Below are positions 56,845-64,000 of a DNA stretch of 64,000 nucleotides, in pieces; the stretch's first letter is position 1, and every line of letters starts with the position of its first letter. Source of the DNA: Aldehydirespirator sp965200005 (GTDB taxonomy: Bacteria; Actinomycetota; Acidimicrobiia; Acidimicrobiales; Aldehydirespiratoraceae); contig OZ241331.1 of assembly GCA_965200005.1 (NCBI GenBank), positions 3,407,828-3,471,827 on the forward strand, given 5' to 3'. Under the pieces are notes generated by a model, which saw nothing but the letters and a program-made list of their open reading frames with translations, was not told the DNA's origin and did no database searches. Made by a program: the position numbers and the translations under genes.

Positions 56845-56956
56845 TGTCGGCAGACCGCGGTGCCAAGTGTGTCAGCCAGCGCCGTGCCCTGCTACCGGCA
56901 CTACGTACTCTCACTCTCATTCTCACGACGCAGCAAAAGGCCCGAGGGAGGCAGCG

Positions 56957-57736
56957 ATGGGACAGCTTGACGGAAAGACTGCGGTCGTCACTGGTGCCGG
57001 GGAGGGCATCGGTAGGGCCGTAGCACGGGCGTTTATTGCCGAAGGTGCTTGCGTGACGGTTGCTGAGATCAGTGAACGTCTGGGACAAGAGGCAGTCGAC
57101 GAGTTCGGTGAGCGCAGCCACTTCGTGCAAGTCGATGTGGGCGAGCGCGCCGCGGTCGAGGCCATGGTTGACGACACGGTGAAGCGATGGGGATCGGTCG
57201 ACATTCTGGTTAACAATGCTTGGGGCGGTGGTGTGATTAGCCGGGTTGAGCACAAGACGCCTGATGGAATGAGGCGAGCGTTGGATGTCGGTTTCTTGGG
57301 ACCGTTCTGGGCGATGGCCGCTGCGCTACCAGTTATGAAGGAACGCAGGTGGGGTCGCGTCATCAACATGTGCTCGCTCAACGGTGTGAACGCTCACATG
57401 GGAACTGTTGAGTACAACTCGGCGAAGGAGGCTCTGCGATCCGCCACACGAACGGCGGCTCGCGAGTGGGCGGCTTGGGGGATCACCGCCAACGTGGTGT
57501 GCCCAGCCGCCAAGTCGGCAAGCTTCAAGCGGGTCATGTCTGCCCACCCGGACCTGCTTGCCGCCGCGGATGCGTCGAACCCGATGGGGCGCATCGGTGA
57601 CCCCGACACTGACATCGCACCCGTGGTTGTGTTTCTTGCCAGCGACGCCAGCCGTTACGTCACCGGCAACACACTCTTTGTAGACGGCGGAGGCCACATC
57701 AACGGCTCACAATGGCGTCCCGATCTTCCAGACTGA
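56957..57736 (+). CDS. Short-chain dehydrogenase/reductase
   Basis: NAD(P)-dependent oxidoreductase (259 aa) of the classical SDR family. Cofactor motif TGAGEGIG near residues 13-20, the structural NNA motif (NNAWGGG, with Trp where Gly is usual), catalytic Ser in INMCSLNG and the Tyr-x3-Lys pair in VEYNSAKEA near 155-160, and a C-terminal VDGGGH. ATG at 56957 is chosen: GAGGGAGG (56944-56951) lies five bases upstream, and the longer frame has no support. An Asp near the first strand end (VAEISERL) leaves cofactor preference open. Downstream a hairpin separates it from the convergent mutA gene. Substrate unknown. Confidence 0.87.
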   Translation: MGQLDGKTAVVTGAGEGIGRAVARAFIAEGACVTVAEISERLGQEAVDEFGERSHFVQVDVGERAAVEAMVDDTVKRWGSVDILVNNAWGGGVISRVEHKTPDGMRRALDVGFLGPFWAMAAALPVMKERRWGRVINMCSLNGVNAHMGTVEYNSAKEALRSATRTAAREWAAWGITANVVCPAAKSASFKRVMSAHPDLLAAADASNPMGRIGDPDTDIAPVVVFLASDASRYVTGNTLFVDGGGHINGSQWRPDLPD

Positions 57737-57760
57737 CGCGCCGGCGCCCATGTCGCCCGG

Positions 57761-57792
57761 CGCCATTGCGTCAGCGTCAGGTCGCAATGGCG
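57761..57792. terminator. Bidirectional terminator-like hairpin between SDR and mutA
   Basis: CGCCATTGCG (57761-57770) and CGCAATGGCG (57783-57792) are perfect 10-bp arms with a 12-nt loop, ending at the stop codon of mutA and 24 bases after the SDR stop. Short GCGTCAG and CGTCAGG repeats flank the stem. No T tract. Position between convergent genes supports a terminator role. Confidence 0.6.
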
Positions 57793-59697
57793 TCAGGTAA
57801 TGCCAAGCGCCGAGTGGACTCTCTTTAGTGCGGCTACGGCGTCGCTGCGGTGATGCCAGATGTCGCTGACACCTGCAGCTCTAAGTTCGTCGCATCGCTC
57901 TGGGGTGGGCTCGCGTTCGAAGACGATCGATACAAAAGCGGCGCCTGAGTCCCGTAATGCGCTTGCCGTCGCTGCAGCGCGTAACCGGTAGGACACATCG
58001 GAGCCGGTGATCACCGCTCCTTCAAGGCCCGACGCGGCGAAGGCTGCCGCCGCAGCTATCGGTGAGTCGAGACATTCAACAGAGTGGCTTGCGGCGTCGG
58101 CGTCGGCGTCGGCCAATGCTTCGACCGCCTCGATGCCACCTGCAGCTAGCAGGTTTCGCGCCCAACCGGTAGGCGATGAGTGGCTTGCCTGCTGCCCTAA
58201 GGCAGCTATCCACACTGCAGGGCTAACACTGGCGGTGGCCCTGTGACGATCCGCAGCATCCCTGAGGTCTTCGAATGGCTGCGACAACCTGCGGACAGGC
58301 AAACCCGAGTTCGGGGTAGCGGCTTGGGGTGCCGAAGCGCCAGTCGGAGCAACTGTCGTGGCTTCGTCGAAGTCAGGAAAATTGCTGACACCGATGACAG
58401 GCTCATTGCGGGTCACAAGCCCAGCAAGGCGCCTCTCCCAGGAGCGATCGATAGCTGCTGCTATCGAACCATCGCCGATTGCGCGAACGATCCCGCCTGA
58501 TTCCTCAACTTCTTGCAAGATCTGCCAACCCACCGAGGCCAACTCCCGTGTCAGCGTCTCGAGGTAGTACGACCCCCCACCCGGATCGGTTGAACGACCC
58601 AGATGAGACTCTTGAATCAGCAACAGTTGTGTGTTGCGAGCCAGGCGTCGACCCATTGAGCTATCTGAAGCCTCCGAGGTGGCGTCTTCCAAGTTTGATC
58701 CTGCGTCGAAAGGTGTCACCGTTACCGCGTCAGCCCCTCCAACTCCCGCAGCTAGTGCAGCCGTGCAGCCGCGCAACAGGTTCACCCAGGGATCACGCCG
58801 GCTGTAGGTGTGCTGTGCAGTCACGGCATGTTGCGATTGCCGTGCAACGTCCATGCCGCCACCGCTCGCTGTCACGATCCGGTGCCACATGATCCGTGCT
58901 GCTCGCAGCGCCGCCATCGTCACAAACACGTCAGCAGTTGCCGGCAGTCGAAAGCTGATTAACTCGGATGCTTGCGAAACAGTCAACCCGGCATCGGTGA
59001 GAGCTCGCAGGTAGCAGACACCTGTAGCAGTGGCCCATCCAAGCACCTGAGCTTCGGTGGCTCCAGCATCGGCGTAACCAAGAGCGTCAACCGTAAACGC
59101 AGCGACGTTAGAGCCTTTGTCAGCAAGAGCCTCAACCGCAAGACCCACTGAAGCGGTGATGTCGCCGAAGATGCCGCTACGACCCCACTGACCGACCGGG
59201 TCGAGTCCTAGCGACCCCGCTGGCGCCACGCGACCTCCAGACTCGCTCAGAAACTCAAGCAACACCCCAGCATTCGCAAGCTCACTGTGAGGCGCATACG
59301 AGACAGCGATGCGCGCGGTGTCGGCATCACCAAGGATCTCGGCAAACGTGTCAGGGCTCACCGAGGTCACGCACTCGAACTCAAACGATGTAGCTCCACC
59401 TGCTAGGTCATCGGCGACATCTCGGGCAACCTGCGCATCCAGTCGATTCGCATCACCAATCCGGTGAGTGACCCGGACGTCCCAACCTTGCTCGCAGCGA
59501 CGTGGCGCCGCAACAGTCGCTGCCTCAGCCAAGGGCGCCGGGCGTTGCGGACCTTGCGAGTACAGCGCCGCGACCTCGATACCGTCTCGTGTCTCGCTCG
59601 AAAGGTCTGACACACTGCGTCCCCGCAAACTTCGTTGGGCAAGCTTCAGCCAGTCACTCTCCGAGATCTCCTGCTGCCAACTGAGTGCAGCGCTCAC
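57793..59697 (-). CDS. mutA: Methylmalonyl-CoA mutase small (beta) subunit
   Basis: Structural subunit (634 aa) of the adenosylcobalamin-dependent mutase joining propionyl-CoA metabolism to succinyl-CoA. The N-terminal barrel shows the mutase landmarks: RRDPWVNLLRGCTAALAAGVGGADAVTV near residues 305-332 and ESHLGRSTDPGGGSYYLE near 370-387. The C-terminal domain lacks the B12-binding DxHxxG motif, as expected for the small subunit. GTG at 59697 with GAGAGG upstream is preferred over the longer frame, which overlaps the neighbouring gene. The large subunit mutB normally follows at once, but here a convergent SDR does, so mutB must lie elsewhere or be absent. Confidence 0.86.
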   Translation of the reverse strand: MSAALSWQQEISESDWLKLAQRSLRGRSVSDLSSETRDGIEVAALYSQGPQRPAPLAEAATVAAPRRCEQGWDVRVTHRIGDANRLDAQVARDVADDLAGGATSFEFECVTSVSPDTFAEILGDADTARIAVSYAPHSELANAGVLLEFLSESGGRVAPAGSLGLDPVGQWGRSGIFGDITASVGLAVEALADKGSNVAAFTVDALGYADAGATEAQVLGWATATGVCYLRALTDAGLTVSQASELISFRLPATADVFVTMAALRAARIMWHRIVTASGGGMDVARQSQHAVTAQHTYSRRDPWVNLLRGCTAALAAGVGGADAVTVTPFDAGSNLEDATSEASDSSMGRRLARNTQLLLIQESHLGRSTDPGGGSYYLETLTRELASVGWQILQEVEESGGIVRAIGDGSIAAAIDRSWERRLAGLVTRNEPVIGVSNFPDFDEATTVAPTGASAPQAATPNSGLPVRRLSQPFEDLRDAADRHRATASVSPAVWIAALGQQASHSSPTGWARNLLAAGGIEAVEALADADADAASHSVECLDSPIAAAAAFAASGLEGAVITGSDVSYRLRAAATASALRDSGAAFVSIVFEREPTPERCDELRAAGVSDIWHHRSDAVAALKRVHSALGIT

Positions 59698-59743
59698 AGA
59701 GTCCCTCTCGCCGAGGTTAGGCAACCCAAAGCAACACCTGGGT

Positions 59744-60541
59744 TCACATCGTGAAACGCAAGTTACGTGCCGCCTGCTCACCCCAATGATCGTCACCCGA
59801 CCACGAGATCGAGCCGTCATCAATCTTGATCTGCGGGTCGATGCGACCACATGCGAGCATGATGAACGTCGTCGAGTCGGCCGTCAGCACGACATCAGGC
59901 GTTTCGATGGATGCTGGATCGACTGCGTTGGCCCGCCCTTTGACCACAACTCCAAGCTGCCGCTCAACAGGCCCTGTCAGGTCAACACGGAGGCTCATGC
60001 CGTCGGGCAACCCAACCTTTTTGCCCATGATGTAGCCCATAGATCGTTCAACCTGATCGAGCGTCATCTCAGCGGCAGCGCCACCATCGCTGCTGGAGCG
60101 GCCCAGCGGGATGGTGCAGTCCCGGACGTGTACCCACAAATCAAAAACACGGATTGCAAGGAAATCGCCATACGTTTGCACACCAATGGGCGTGAACGAC
60201 GGAAGAGCAATGTCATCGTCGCTGAGATTGGCTAGTTCGGCGCGGCGGCCATCAAAGATCTCGTTGACCCGTGCCCCGAACTCAGAAGCTGACATCTGAG
60301 AAGAAGCATCCGTGAGTTGCTGCATCTTCTGGAATGGCGGCATGTTGGTGGTGCTGACTTCCCAACCCAAGATCACGTCTTCCACACCGACGGCGTGGCC
60401 GAGTGCTTGTCGTACCGTCCATGCCGGGCAGAGCGACTGCACGCTCCACTCCTCGTCGGATAGGTCTTCACACAGGCCGGTAATCTCAGCGAAGCAGTAT
60501 TCGGTGGTGTCGAGCAGTAGTTGGCGAGAGTATGAGTGCAT
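59744..60541 (-). CDS. Maleylpyruvate isomerase / DinB-fold (MDMPI) family protein
   Basis: A 265-residue protein of the mycothiol-dependent maleylpyruvate isomerase N-terminal type. The four-helix DinB-like bundle has the putative metal ligands in QALGHAVGVED near residues 41-51 and LWVHVRDC near 138-145; the C-terminal SCP2-like domain (about 175-265) includes VLTADSTTFIMLACGR. Members use mycothiol or are thiol-transferases with unknown acceptors, and are typical of actinobacteria. ATG at 60541 is chosen because the longer frame would collide with the divergent acyl-CoA dehydrogenase gene. It is 46 bases upstream of mutA on the same strand. Function not assignable beyond the family. Confidence 0.82.
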   Translation of the reverse strand: MHSYSRQLLLDTTEYCFAEITGLCEDLSDEEWSVQSLCPAWTVRQALGHAVGVEDVILGWEVSTTNMPPFQKMQQLTDASSQMSASEFGARVNEIFDGRRAELANLSDDDIALPSFTPIGVQTYGDFLAIRVFDLWVHVRDCTIPLGRSSSDGGAAAEMTLDQVERSMGYIMGKKVGLPDGMSLRVDLTGPVERQLGVVVKGRANAVDPASIETPDVVLTADSTTFIMLACGRIDPQIKIDDGSISWSGDDHWGEQAARNLRFTM

Positions 60542-60599
60542 CCGCCAAGCATGACGCCAACCGGGCAGTGCCCGCAACGCCCCAGGAGGAGAACCGCCA

Positions 60600-61826
60600 A
60601 TGACCGCCGCCGGAGCCCGAACAAGCGCCACAGATCAGACTCGCAAGGTAGAAGCCGCAATTGAGGCACTGCTCGCTGAGCACGATCCCACCTCCGAAGG
60701 CCGGGTTGAGTTCCGGGGACACCGCTTCGACGCTGGGCTTGCCTGGGTTCACTATCCGGTGGGCTTTGGTGGTCTTGGCGTGTCCCGGCAACTTAATCGT
60801 TTGGTTGAGCGCCGTTTGCGTGCTGCGGGAGCCGCTCCGGCTGATCCCTCGACTTTCTTCATGTCACTGATTGGTCCGACAATCGTTACTCACGGCACCG
60901 ATGAGCAGAAACGGCGCTACTTGCGTCCGATGTTCGCTGGTGAGGAGCGCTGGTGTCAGTTGTTCAGCGAGCCGGGTTCGGGATCGGACTTTGCTGGCCT
61001 CGCCACGCGGGCTGTGCGTGACGGTGACGAGTGGATCGTCAACGGACAGAAGGTCTGGAACACGCTGGCTCATGTCGCCGACTTGGGGATGCTCGTAACT
61101 CGCACCAACCCCGACCTGCCGAAACACAAGGGCCTGACGTATTTCGCTCTGGATATGCATGCGGCCGGGGTTGAAGTGCGACCGTTGCGTCAAATCACCG
61201 GCGAAGCTGAGTTCAACGAGGTTTATATGACCGATGTGCGGGTGCCCGACTCGGCACGCATCGGCGCAGTCGGTGAGGGCTGGCGCGTCTCGCTGACCAC
61301 CCTGATGAATGAGCGCACTGCAATCGGGGGCGCTACCAGTGATGCTGGGGGAACCCGCGAAGGCCCCGCGGCGAGTGCCATAGCCGCATACCAGAACATG
61401 GATCCTTCGGCTCGAACCAAGGCGCACCGTGAAGAGGTCATGCAGTTGTGGGTGCGCGGCGAGGCGCTGCGGCTCAACAACGCCCGGGCGGCACAGAATG
61501 CCCGGGCTGGCAACCCGGGGCCTGAGGGTTCGATTAGCAAGCTGATGCTCGCCGAGTTCAACAAGGATCTCACGGCCAAGGTGATTGACCTTGAGGGGCC
61601 CGCGGGCATGGTCGATTACGACTACGAGTTCCGCCGACCGACCGCTGTCACGCTTGACAACAAGGCGAGGGGAACGCACCACAGCTTCTTGCGGGCTCGC
61701 GCTAACTCAATTGAGGGTGGAACCAGCGAGATCATGCGCAACATCCTCGGTGAGCAGGTGCTGGGATTGCCCCGAGAACCACGGGTCGACAAAGAGATTG
61801 CCTGGCGAGAGGTTGCTCGCAACTAG
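60600..61826 (+). CDS. Acyl-CoA dehydrogenase
   Basis: FAD-dependent dehydrogenase (408 aa) introducing the alpha,beta double bond in an acyl-CoA. Features: QLFSEPGSGSDFAGLATRA near residues 121-139 (flavin and substrate contacts), FNEVYMTDVRVPDSARIG near 205-222, and the C-terminal NSIEGGTSEIMRNILGEQVLGLP near 370-393. The catalytic Glu, located in the C-terminal third in most members, cannot be assigned with certainty by eye. ATG at 60600 has AGGAGGA upstream. The divergent DinB-type gene begins 58 bases to the left. It is followed after 47 bases by an amidohydrolase-2-like gene, so both probably work in one pathway. Confidence 0.9.
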   Translation: MTAAGARTSATDQTRKVEAAIEALLAEHDPTSEGRVEFRGHRFDAGLAWVHYPVGFGGLGVSRQLNRLVERRLRAAGAAPADPSTFFMSLIGPTIVTHGTDEQKRRYLRPMFAGEERWCQLFSEPGSGSDFAGLATRAVRDGDEWIVNGQKVWNTLAHVADLGMLVTRTNPDLPKHKGLTYFALDMHAAGVEVRPLRQITGEAEFNEVYMTDVRVPDSARIGAVGEGWRVSLTTLMNERTAIGGATSDAGGTREGPAASAIAAYQNMDPSARTKAHREEVMQLWVRGEALRLNNARAAQNARAGNPGPEGSISKLMLAEFNKDLTAKVIDLEGPAGMVDYDYEFRRPTAVTLDNKARGTHHSFLRARANSIEGGTSEIMRNILGEQVLGLPREPRVDKEIAWREVARN

Positions 61827-61873
61827 CACTCGGTTTCACGCAGCGTCCTTCGACCTAACAGGAGCAACAACTG

Positions 61874-62734
61874 ATGACGATGCCAACCGATGTGGGGATT
61901 ATCGACACGATGATCGGTTTTCCCGCCAAAGACTTCGCGCACTACGAGTTCATCCGCAACCAACTCAAAGACGCAGAGTCGGCCGAGTTTGACTTCCCGG
62001 TTGAGTACATGTTCAAGGCTGTTCCCAAAGAAAAATATGGGGCCGATGATCCGATCGGGTTGACACTCGGCGAGATGGATGACCTTGGTATTGAGATCGG
62101 AATGATCGGGTGTGAAGGCGAGATCAATCAGAAGGCATTAGCCGACTACCCCGACCGTTTCGTCGGGACTTGTCAGGTAGATGGCAACGACGTGATGGGC
62201 GCGGTTCGCAAGATCCGTCGCTTCAAGGATGAGTTTGACATCCGGGCGGTTGGCACATTCCCAGCTGGATGTTTCCCTCAAGTGCCGATAGACGATGCCA
62301 AGTGGTACCCGACATATGCGACCTGTTGTGAGCTAGATATCCCGATCTTTGTGTGCGCCGGTGTGCCGGGGCCAAGACTTCCGATGGACTGTCAGCATGT
62401 GGAGCGCCTAGACCGGGTCATGTATGACTTTCCGGAGTTAACTCTGGTAACGCGACATGGTTGTGAGCCTTGGGAAGCGCTCGCTGTGAAGTTGATGTTG
62501 AAGTGGCCCGGTCTGCACTACTCCACCTCCGCGTTTGCCCCCAAGCACTACCCCAAGGCGATCATCGCCTACGCCAACACTCGAGGCGCCAACAAGATCA
62601 TTTACGCCGGTTACTTCCCGATGGGTTTATCTCTTCGCAGGATCATGGCAGAGATGCCTGGAGTCGGCTTCCGTGACAATGTCTGGCCGAAGTTCCTACG
62701 TGAGAATGCGGCTAGAGTCCTAAAGATTAGCTAG
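61874..62734 (+). CDS. Amidohydrolase-2 (COG2159) family protein lacking the usual metal ligands
   Basis: A 286-residue TIM-barrel protein of the ACMSD/6-methylsalicylate decarboxylase superfamily. The barrel layout, DYPDRFVGTCQVD near residues 93-105, VTRHGCEPW near 195 and the C-terminal FLRENAARVLKI are as in the family. However the N-terminal HxH that binds zinc is replaced by DTMIGF, and the C-terminal Asp of GTDYP is replaced in IIYAGYFPMG. Only the central His is kept. It may be a metal-free relative or a different enzyme. AGGAG ten bases upstream of ATG. It follows the acyl-CoA dehydrogenase gene and faces the acyl-CoA ligase gene. Confidence 0.75.
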   Translation: MTMPTDVGIIDTMIGFPAKDFAHYEFIRNQLKDAESAEFDFPVEYMFKAVPKEKYGADDPIGLTLGEMDDLGIEIGMIGCEGEINQKALADYPDRFVGTCQVDGNDVMGAVRKIRRFKDEFDIRAVGTFPAGCFPQVPIDDAKWYPTYATCCELDIPIFVCAGVPGPRLPMDCQHVERLDRVMYDFPELTLVTRHGCEPWEALAVKLMLKWPGLHYSTSAFAPKHYPKAIIAYANTRGANKIIYAGYFPMGLSLRRIMAEMPGVGFRDNVWPKFLRENAARVLKIS

Positions 62735-62783
62735 CCATCAACCATTTGTCATTTTGTTGGTGTCGAAACCGAGAGTTCGCTCG

Positions 62784-64000
62784 CTAGATGCGGGTGGTGC
62801 GATCTTGCCAGTACTCGTCACGCAATAGACGCTTGTAGAGCTTGCCTGTTTCTGTCCTAGGCAGATCAGCGCGAAAATCTACACTTCGTGGACACTTCAC
62901 AGAAGCGAGGCTCTGGCGACAATAGTCAATCAGTTGACGTTCTAGTGCGGCTCGCTCAGGGTCACTCTGTGGCATTTCCATTGGTTGAACAACAGCCTTG
63001 ACAACCTCACCAAGGTCATCGTCAGGTACACCAATAACTGCAACATCGAGCACCGCCGGGTGCATTGTCAGCAGGTTCTCGGCCTCCTGCGGATAGATAT
63101 TCACACCACCTGAGATGATCATGTAAGCCTTGCGGTCAGTCAGGTATAAGAAGCCGTCGCTATCAACATGGCCGATGTCACCGAGAGTCGACCATCCATT
63201 GGCAAGATGCGAGCCTCGGGTCTTCTCGTCGTCCTTGTGGTACACGAACGTGTTGCCACCACTGAAGTAGACAACACCGTCGGTTCCAGCAGGCAACTCT
63301 GTTCCGGTAGCTTCATCGACAATGTGAACTTCACAATTGAGTGGTGCGCCAACTGTTCCTGGGTGCGCCAACCACTGATCACTGTTGCAATAGGTGAACC
63401 CATTGCCTTCGGTACCGGCGTAGTACTCAGAAATGATCGGCCCCCACCAATCGATCATCTGTCTTTTGGCATCTACCGGGCAGGGAGCTGCTGCGTGAAG
63501 TGCGCTAGTGAGAGATGACAAGTCGTAAGCGTTTCTGCGTTTTTCGGGGAGCTTGAGCATTCTCACAAACATGGTTGGAACGACCTGAGTGTGCGTGACC
63601 GACCAGCGTTGCACTGCGGCTAGGAACGACTCAGCATCAAAGCGTTCCATAACAATCACGGTTGCACCCACGACGTGCATCGCCATCGAGAACCGCAACG
63701 GTGCCGCGTGATACAAGGGGGCTGGAGAGAGGTACACCGACTCTGTCGTGGTGCCCAACAACAGCGAACACATAGCTGCGACTGAGGAGTTGGCCTCCTC
63801 CAGTGGCAACGGCTCCTGGCGAGACAACACACCCTTTGGGAATCCAGTAGTGCCTGAGCTATACGGCATGTCGGAGCCTGCGACCCGCGCAGGAAGTGGC
63901 TCAGCGGATGCTGCCGCAACGGCATCCTCATAGGAGTCGTAACCGTCAATTGTGTTGCCCATCATCAGATACAAATCGACTTTTTGGACCTGGTCGACGA
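62784..64000 (-). CDS. AMP-binding acyl-CoA synthetase (N terminus beyond window)
   Basis: ATP-dependent CoA ligase of the ANL superfamily. The frame is open to the right edge, so the true start lies outside; 405 codons are visible. Motifs: YSSGTTGFPKGV (P-loop), the YYAGTEGNG loop near the middle, GWSTLGDIGHVDSDGFLYLTDR hinge region and the C-terminal ETGKLYKR with the adenylation Lys. Relatives act on fatty, aromatic or carnitine-type acids. It is convergent with the amidohydrolase-2 gene and, with the acyl-CoA dehydrogenase, suggests activation and beta-oxidation-like breakdown of a carboxylic acid. Substrate unknown. Confidence 0.88.
   Translation of the reverse strand, partial: VDQVQKVDLYLMMGNTIDGYDSYEDAVAAASAEPLPARVAGSDMPYSSGTTGFPKGVLSRQEPLPLEEANSSVAAMCSLLLGTTTESVYLSPAPLYHAAPLRFSMAMHVVGATVIVMERFDAESFLAAVQRWSVTHTQVVPTMFVRMLKLPEKRRNAYDLSSLTSALHAAAPCPVDAKRQMIDWWGPIISEYYAGTEGNGFTYCNSDQWLAHPGTVGAPLNCEVHIVDEATGTELPAGTDGVVYFSGGNTFVYHKDDEKTRGSHLANGWSTLGDIGHVDSDGFLYLTDRKAYMIISGGVNIYPQEAENLLTMHPAVLDVAVIGVPDDDLGEVVKAVVQPMEMPQSDPERAALERQLIDYCRQSLASVKCPRSVDFRADLPRTETGKLYKRLLRDEYWQDRTTRI

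Overview
The window looks like a chromosomal segment of a high-GC actinobacterium, probably an uncultivated Acidimicrobiia-like lineage; the phylum is a fair inference, the class a weak one. Supporting signs are an Lhr-like helicase, a DtxR/IdeR-type regulator, a large actinobacterial-type HelD, a mycothiol-type maleylpyruvate isomerase-fold protein, a split methylmalonyl-CoA mutase small subunit, frequent GTG and TTG starts and an intact tricarboxylic-acid-cycle Icd and Mdh. The abundance of Rieske oxygenases, a phytanoyl-CoA dioxygenase-like enzyme, amidohydrolases and ABC importers fits a heterotroph living on dissolved or host-derived organic nitrogen compounds. I saw no rRNA, tRNA, CRISPR array, transposase or phage gene.

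Left part (1-23.9 kb): a truncated Lhr-like helicase and a divergent DtxR regulator are followed by two catabolic modules. Module A (2.4-8.7 kb) is a tight six-gene operon: a Tat-lipoprotein NMT1/THI5-like binding protein, its ATPase, one polypeptide holding two fused permease domains, a two-subunit Rieske dioxygenase (beta gene before alpha) and a PhyH-type dioxygenase. A perfect 25-bp inverted repeat lies just upstream. Module B (8.9-23.9 kb) is a family-5 peptide/opine-type ABC importer (five genes, with a 15-bp-arm hairpin after the binding-protein gene), then an XRE-cupin regulator, an enolase-superfamily enzyme, an aldo/keto reductase, a PanB-like enzyme, two TRZ/ATZ-type amidohydrolases and a single-component Rieske oxygenase. 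It looks like uptake and stepwise breakdown of one nitrogenous compound that I cannot name.

Middle part (23.9-38.6 kb): an orphan FbpC-like ABC ATPase behind HelD, a patatin-like lipase, then a run of seven closely spaced genes (28.7-36.8 kb): hemE, hemY, a small class III nucleotidyl cyclase, an Lnt homologue whose catalytic Cys is Ser, a GT4 glycosyltransferase, a methyltransferase and an alpha/alpha-toroid prenyltransferase-like protein. Next come an Orc1-like AAA ATPase and a frameshifted membrane-anchored coiled-coil gene built from 33-bp repeats; an intact gene of the same architecture sits at 15.5 kb.

Right part (38.8-64 kb): a glycine-betaine-type demethylation cluster (DMGDH-like flavoprotein, Rieske oxygenase, non-pyrrolysine MttB-family protein) with an unknown Cys-rich lipoprotein; then ACT-domain protein, desaturase, SulP transporter, SCP2-like protein, Fpg, Mdh, a heterodimeric ABC exporter with one degenerate site, Icd, a PlsC acyltransferase, an SDR, MutA without adjacent MutB, a DinB/MDMPI protein, an acyl-CoA dehydrogenase, an amidohydrolase-2-like protein lacking the usual metal ligands, and an acyl-CoA ligase cut by the window edge.
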